Source: Phanerodontia chrysosporium
Lineage: Eukaryota > Basidiomycota > Agaricomycetes > Polyporales > Phanerochaetaceae
DNA: 64,000 nucleotides
Direction: 5' to 3'
NCBI GenBank assembly: GCA_001910725.1
Contig: MJGA01000016.1
Span: forward strand, 558,001 to 622,000
The position numbers and the translations under genes are program-made. Below, one piece after another: positions 59,941-64,000 of this stretch (its first letter is position 1; every line of letters begins with the position of its first letter). The notes beneath the pieces are model-generated. The model was not told where the DNA came from and made no database searches. It was given only the letters and a program-made list of their open reading frames with translations.

Positions 59941-61560
59941 CTACCGCAGCGATCTGCGGGAGTCGACGGCCGGCGATCCACTCCCACTTCTTGAGTTCTC
60001 TCTATGGTGCCGAAGTCCGTCCGAGCGCAGGCGAGTCCGCTCGTCCACCTCATCGTCATAATCCTCCTCCACCTCCTGCAGGCGCTCCAGTCCCACGCTG
60101 TTCGCCCCTGCCTCCTCCTCCAACGCGTCGAAGAGAGTGGTACTCTGGCGATTCCCGGAGGAGCGGCGAAGGTGTCCGGAGGCCGAACGCGGAGGCACGC
60201 CACCAATGGGCGTACCCGCTGCGCCTTCCCAGCCATCTATTGACATGCGTCCGGAGATGCTGAGTCGTGGGTTCATGAGACCGCCCTCGAGGGCCGAGTG
60301 ACCATTGGCGGCATGGTAGTTCGCAGGCTTCCGAGAAATTTCGAGGAGATGTACACCGATGAAGGTGATTACGAAACCTGCTAGCAGAGAAACCGACTTT
60401 GCAGGGTCGTCGGTGTTGAAGCCTTGGAACATGATCACGGACGCCACGAGGGTCGCGGTAGAGAAGCCGACATAGTAGATAGGGTTAACCCTGTTCGGGC
60501 ATGAGCAGACGAGGACGGCAGGATAGACAGGGTACGTACACATTAGTGGAGAAGGTGTCCAAGGCTTTGTTGAAGTAATTCATCTGAACCATAATACAGC
60601 CTGCTGTGACGATGGCAAAGACGTAGGTGCTGGGATGTGTGAACTGGTTATTACCACCCAGTGTGAGCTTGAGCGCGATCCCGAATCCTTTAATGGCCAT
60701 GATAGAGATTGAGCCCGCAAGTGAGCAGATGGAGATGTAGACCAAGGGATTGGACCGGCCATAGCGAGGAACGACCCCGTAAATCATGACAAGGCAGAAT
60801 ACGAGGACCGTCAAGCAGTACATCATGAAGCCTGCGTACTGTAGGATGAGGACATGATCCTGAGAACAGATAGAGGGACGCACCAGGTTGCACGGCGTAG
60901 TGCAATATCTCATCTACAGTCTGCACATCCTTGTCGTCCGGTGCATGGAGAACAATAACGAGGGACCCAAGGAGACAGAGCGTACATCCGACGCGACCAA
61001 GATGACCGAGTTCTTCTCCGAGAAGGAAAGAGGCGAGAATTGCCCTGTAACGCAGCCTGAGTGGCGGCTGGCTGCACATAACTGGGGACAACGTACCCAA
61101 TGATTACGCTTAGTGCGCCAAGAGGAGTGATCAATATCGGAGGGGCGAACGTATACGCAGCAAAGTTCGCGACTAGTGGCGGTATTAGCTTACACTTCGA
61201 GGGCTTAAAGCGCGTAGCCGCATAGTCCGTACAGCTTACGCTCAAGTTGCGTTACCTTCACCAAGAACCACTGTCAGGCAGGTCAATAAGAGCAACGTGG
61301 GAGATACAAGGCCACATACTTATTGCCATTCCAGCCCACCAGATCGGATTTTTGAGATATACATAGTTGTCCGATGCGTTGGCATACGACGACCGTTCGC
61401 TTGCATCATTGAGACCCTGAATACGAGCAGTGGTTGTCACTGCCTGGCCCTAATGAGATGCGAGCATTCGCACCTTCTTCGTGATAATGAAGCTGGTGCC
61501 AATAGCAAGCGAACCGGAGAAAGCGAGAACGAGGCCAATATACTTGTCTTCGAGTGTCAT
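59941..61560 (-). CDS. NIPA-type magnesium transporter (DUF803)
   Basis: NIPA proteins are nine-helix membrane proteins related to drug/metabolite transporters and implicated in Mg2+ transport. ATG 61560 starts MTLEDKYIGLVLAFSGSLAI, then GTSFIITKKGLNDAS and NPIWWAGMA. Introns join to EVANFAAYTFAPPILITPLG, AILASFLLGEELGHLGRVGC, MMYCLTVLVFCLVMIYGVVP, LVYISICSLAGSISIMAIKG, YVFAIVTAGCIMVQMNYFNK and NPIYYVGFSTATLVASVIMF. The early blocks are family hallmarks. A cytosolic Ser/Arg-rich tail of about 110 residues ends SRRSLR at 59941. About seven exons, frame clean. Divergent from uS7m with 311 bp between starts. Confidence 0.9.
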
Positions 61561-61871
61561 GCCGGGCTGATGCAGAGACGGGGATGACCGTCACAGGTCG
61601 CGTAGAGGCCCCGGTTCTGGCAGAGACGGGAAATAAGTAAGGAGAGACTGGAGGGGGTCGTAAGGAGGGAGGCAGTGGTGGGTGCAGCGTTGAAAGGTGG
61701 TGTAATAATCGTGCTTGCCAGCGGGCGCTGTTCGGGGTCTCGGTTGTCCGCCATGCGACTTGGGAAAGTCGCCGGACCCGCATCTCACCTTCGTTCACAC
61801 TGTCGACAGGTTCGTTCGGCAAGACATCCGCCTTGTGACTTCGCTGAACACCGGACTCGCGCTGTACAGCG
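61561..61871. promoter_or_regulatory. 311-bp bidirectional promoter region
   Basis: Lies between the ATGs of the NIPA transporter (-) and uS7m (+). No clear TATA box. The 61565-61760 frames on either strand have no domain. Confidence 0.5.
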
Positions 61872-62589
61872 ATGTTGGCCTCATTTCGAAGGGCGGCGGC
61901 GACCGCAGCCAGACGGTCAACCCGTTCTGTGACCACAACGCCCAACGATGCCTCCCTCGTAAATGAGGCCCTCGGAGTCGTCGGTTCTGTCGCTGGACAG
62001 GAGTCCGCATTCAAACAGCCTCTTACTACGGCGCCACCGGCACCTGCAGCGTCATCGTCTCTCGCCTTGAGGCTGAAGAACAATGCGCTGCCGCTCATGG
62101 TGATCCCTCCAGAAGAGGACCCGCTGCTGCACTACATCGCCTCGACCATTCAAAAGCACGGAGAACGCAAGAAAGCCTCTCGCATCGTCGCCAAGACACT
62201 CCTCCACATCCACACCATGACCCGCGCCCCGCCGCTGCAGGTCGTCCGCGAAGCAGTCCTCGCCGCCGCGCCTGCGTGCAAGAACCTCACCATGACACAC
62301 GGAACCAGGCGGTTGTACAAGCCTGTCGCTCTCGGCGAGAGACAGCGGACACGGTACGCGATCAAGTGGATCCTCGAGGCGTGCCAGAAGCGGCCGGAGC
62401 ACAAGCTGGAGGAGCGGCTGGCGCGAGAGATGATAGACATCATTCAGTGCACGAGTCCAGACCAGAACGAAGCCCTCAAGAAAAAGCTGGATGTGCATAC
62501 GTTGGCCATGCGCAATCGGTGAGTAGCCTAATGTTGAAGCTTGGTTCATGACTGACTCTGCTTCAAGTGCCAACACAACCATGCGGTAA
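61872..62589 (+). CDS. RSM7: mitochondrial small ribosomal subunit protein uS7m
   Basis: Binds 12S/15S-type rRNA in the head of the mitochondrial small subunit. ATG 61872 begins an Arg/Ala/Ser/Thr-rich presequence (MLASFRRAAATAARRSTRSV). The uS7 fold starts at LMVIPPEEDPLLHYIASTIQ, with KHGERKKASRIVAKTLLHIH, VLAAAPACKNLTMTHGTRRL and YKPVALGERQRTRYAIKWIL. Near the end is KLDVHTLAMRNR. A reading-through TGA occurs at 62520-62522, but a GTGAGT donor at 62519 and an acceptor at about 62567 give a better C-terminus (NRANTTMR) ending at TAA 62589. About 220 residues. Confidence 0.9.
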
Positions 62590-63170
62590 AGGAAGCTGCA
62601 GTCAAACATGGTATAGTCCACCTTTGACTTGGGCTACAAAACGAGTGGCATCGGCCCAAGTACTGCTTGTGCTATGTGGTGGCTTGCATACTTCCCGTGC
62701 GTCCCGACGCTACTCGTTGGCAACCATCGTCGATCCTGGTCGTATGGTGCTTCAATTTGGCTCCCGATGTTACAATATCCTAGACATTGTCGTAGCGTGC
62801 TGCTTTACGGATAGCTTTCAGCTTGTGGCGAACTATTTCTGGTTTGGTTTCAGACGCCCGTCCATGTTTCGAGGCGTGCCGGCTTTGGACCCAAGTGTCG
62901 CGTTCATCTTGGCTCTCTCCTTCCCGCATCATGTATCTCAGCCTCGGCAATGAGTCCAGCTCCGTCCAACATACGTCTAATAAGTGTGGCGGCTCGATTT
63001 GAGCGGCGGGCGATGAAATCATTCCCTGAGAAACGCTTTGTGACCAGCGGGGGCTTGTGACCCAAACCGACATGCTCAGCTGTGCGGTTGCAGGTCTCTT
63101 CTCACTCCAACGCTGCCGGCTTTGGCCCTCACACATTCTTTCCTCGTACCATCCTCGATCGGTCGGAACG
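62590..63170. other. intergenic, nothing recognised
   Basis: Between uS7m and the aminopeptidase P gene. No supported frame. Confidence 0.4.
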
Positions 63171-64000
63171 ATGGGCGCACCTATGGCTCAGAAGGTGGAC
63201 ACTACCCAGAGGCTCGAGAGGCTCAGGGAGCTCATGCGGAGGCCTGAGAACAACGTGAACGCGTATGTCGTTCCGAGCGAAGACTCACGTACGTGCATCC
63301 CATACGAAGTCTGTGTGTGTGTGCCTGACTCGCTGCGCAGACTCGAGCGAATACAGTGCTGCCTGTGACGAACGTCGGGCGTACATCTCAGGGTTCAATG
63401 GATCGGCAGGTACGAGAAGCAAGTAAATGTCATCCATCTGGCCTACTCAACCAGTTCCGCCGAGCAGGATGTGCTATTATCACGGACAAGAACGCGTTCC
63501 TGTTCACAGATGGACGCTACTTTCTTCAGGCGGAGAAGCAGCTTGACCAGTGCGTACGTCACCGAGTACGGGAGAGGCATGCATTGACACGGGGTTGCAG
63601 GAATTGGACTTTGATGAAGCAAGGTCTCCCCGGTATGTGTCTAGAGCTTCGTGCCGATCACAGCTATTGACAGTGCGCATATTAGATGTTCCGACCTGGC
63701 AGGAATTCCTCTACAAGGTGGGCAGCGTGCCCTTCAGGTGACTCCGCTAGGGATATTCACGCAACACTCAGAATCTCGAATCACACAGTCGCATTGGAAT
63801 CGATCCTACGGTCATCCTTGCAAGTACGTCTATCCAGTCTACAACATGGTCTGCGATGCTCACGTACCTATAGCGGACGCGGAGAGCTTGCAGACCTCTC
63901 TACGCGAAAAGGAGTCACATCTGGTTTCGCTCAAACAGAATCTGGTTGACCAAGTATGGGAAGATAGACCACAAAGGCCCGCCAATGAGGTGTTCCCCTT
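63171..64000 (+). CDS. Xaa-Pro aminopeptidase (aminopeptidase P), 5' part
   Basis: Metallopeptidase (M24B) that removes N-terminal residues preceding proline; only the N-terminal creatinase-like domain lies in the window. ATG 63171 starts [20 protein letters not shown], then [19 protein letters not shown]. Short introns join [72 protein letters not shown] and, near the edge, [20 protein letters not shown] followed by [14 protein letters not shown]. The metal-binding catalytic domain lies beyond 64000. The gene is cut by the window end, not truncated biologically as far as can be seen. Cytosolic form likely, as no presequence is visible. Confidence 0.88.

Overview
The window is nuclear DNA of a filamentous basidiomycete, most likely an Agaricomycete and possibly a polypore (inference). 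The evidence is GC-rich coding sequence with many roughly 50-60 nt GT-AG introns, a FunK1-type kinase, a paired ferroxidase/iron permease locus, a Kar5-type karyogamy protein, and several lineage-specific multi-exon proteins. I see no plasmid, phage, CRISPR array or bacterial operon, and found no confident tRNA or rRNA gene by eye.

Layout. 0.6-4.6 kb (-): a CCCH finger / RRM / RING-IBR-RING protein broken by many 1-nt frame slips. 5.7-8.2 kb (-): KAR5, divergent from a glutathione transferase (8.6-9.7, +). 10.4-11.9 kb (-): unrecognised coiled-coil protein. 11.9-14.4 kb: gene-poor. 14.4-16.2 kb (+): adenosylhomocysteinase. 16.7-18.4 kb (+): unrecognised protein. 18.9-22.3 kb (+): La-motif (LARP1-like) protein. 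22.9-23.3 kb (+): ATP synthase subunit k-like. 23.7-25.4 kb (+): Ser-rich DUF4048-like protein. 25.7-26.2 kb (+): RidA. 27.2-28.6 kb (+): GH16. 29.1-30.3 kb (+): mitochondrial carrier, convergent with mitochondrial RRF (30.4-31.3, -). 31.7-32.3 kb (-): PPxY membrane protein. 33.3-34.0 kb (+): eL20. 35.6-38.2 kb (+): FunK1 kinase. 38.5-42.9 kb: divergent FET3-FTR1 iron-uptake pair. 43.8-46.5 kb (-): C2H2-array/RING protein. 48.1-49.8 kb (+): F-box protein. 50.2-51.1 kb (+): Rossmann-fold protein. 51.2-53.9 kb (-): a degenerate and an intact RING gene. 54.3-56.3 kb (-): aldehyde dehydrogenase. 56.9-59.0 kb (-): serine carboxypeptidase. 59.9-61.6 kb (-): NIPA-type Mg2+ transporter, divergent from mitochondrial uS7 (61.9-62.6, +). 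63.2 kb to the edge (+): aminopeptidase P, partial.

Functional links. The clearest unit is the iron locus. FET3 and FTR1 share an 812-bp promoter with three exact copies of the ATCWGATAA motif recognised by fungal iron-responsive GATA repressors, and two more copies lie beyond the 3' end of FTR1 where no promoter is expected. Several genes serve mitochondria (carrier, RRF, uS7m, Atp19-like). Ubiquitin-linked genes are frequent (RBR, three RING modules, F-box, a PPxY protein).

Most unusual finding: the C2H2/RING gene repeats a zinc-finger exon module whose phase-0 introns always fall directly before the first zinc-binding histidine of a finger, so each such finger is assembled from two exons. 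Caveat: at least 15 single-base contractions of short, mostly G/C runs break reading frames in otherwise normal genes, which points to assembly error more than to pseudogenes.
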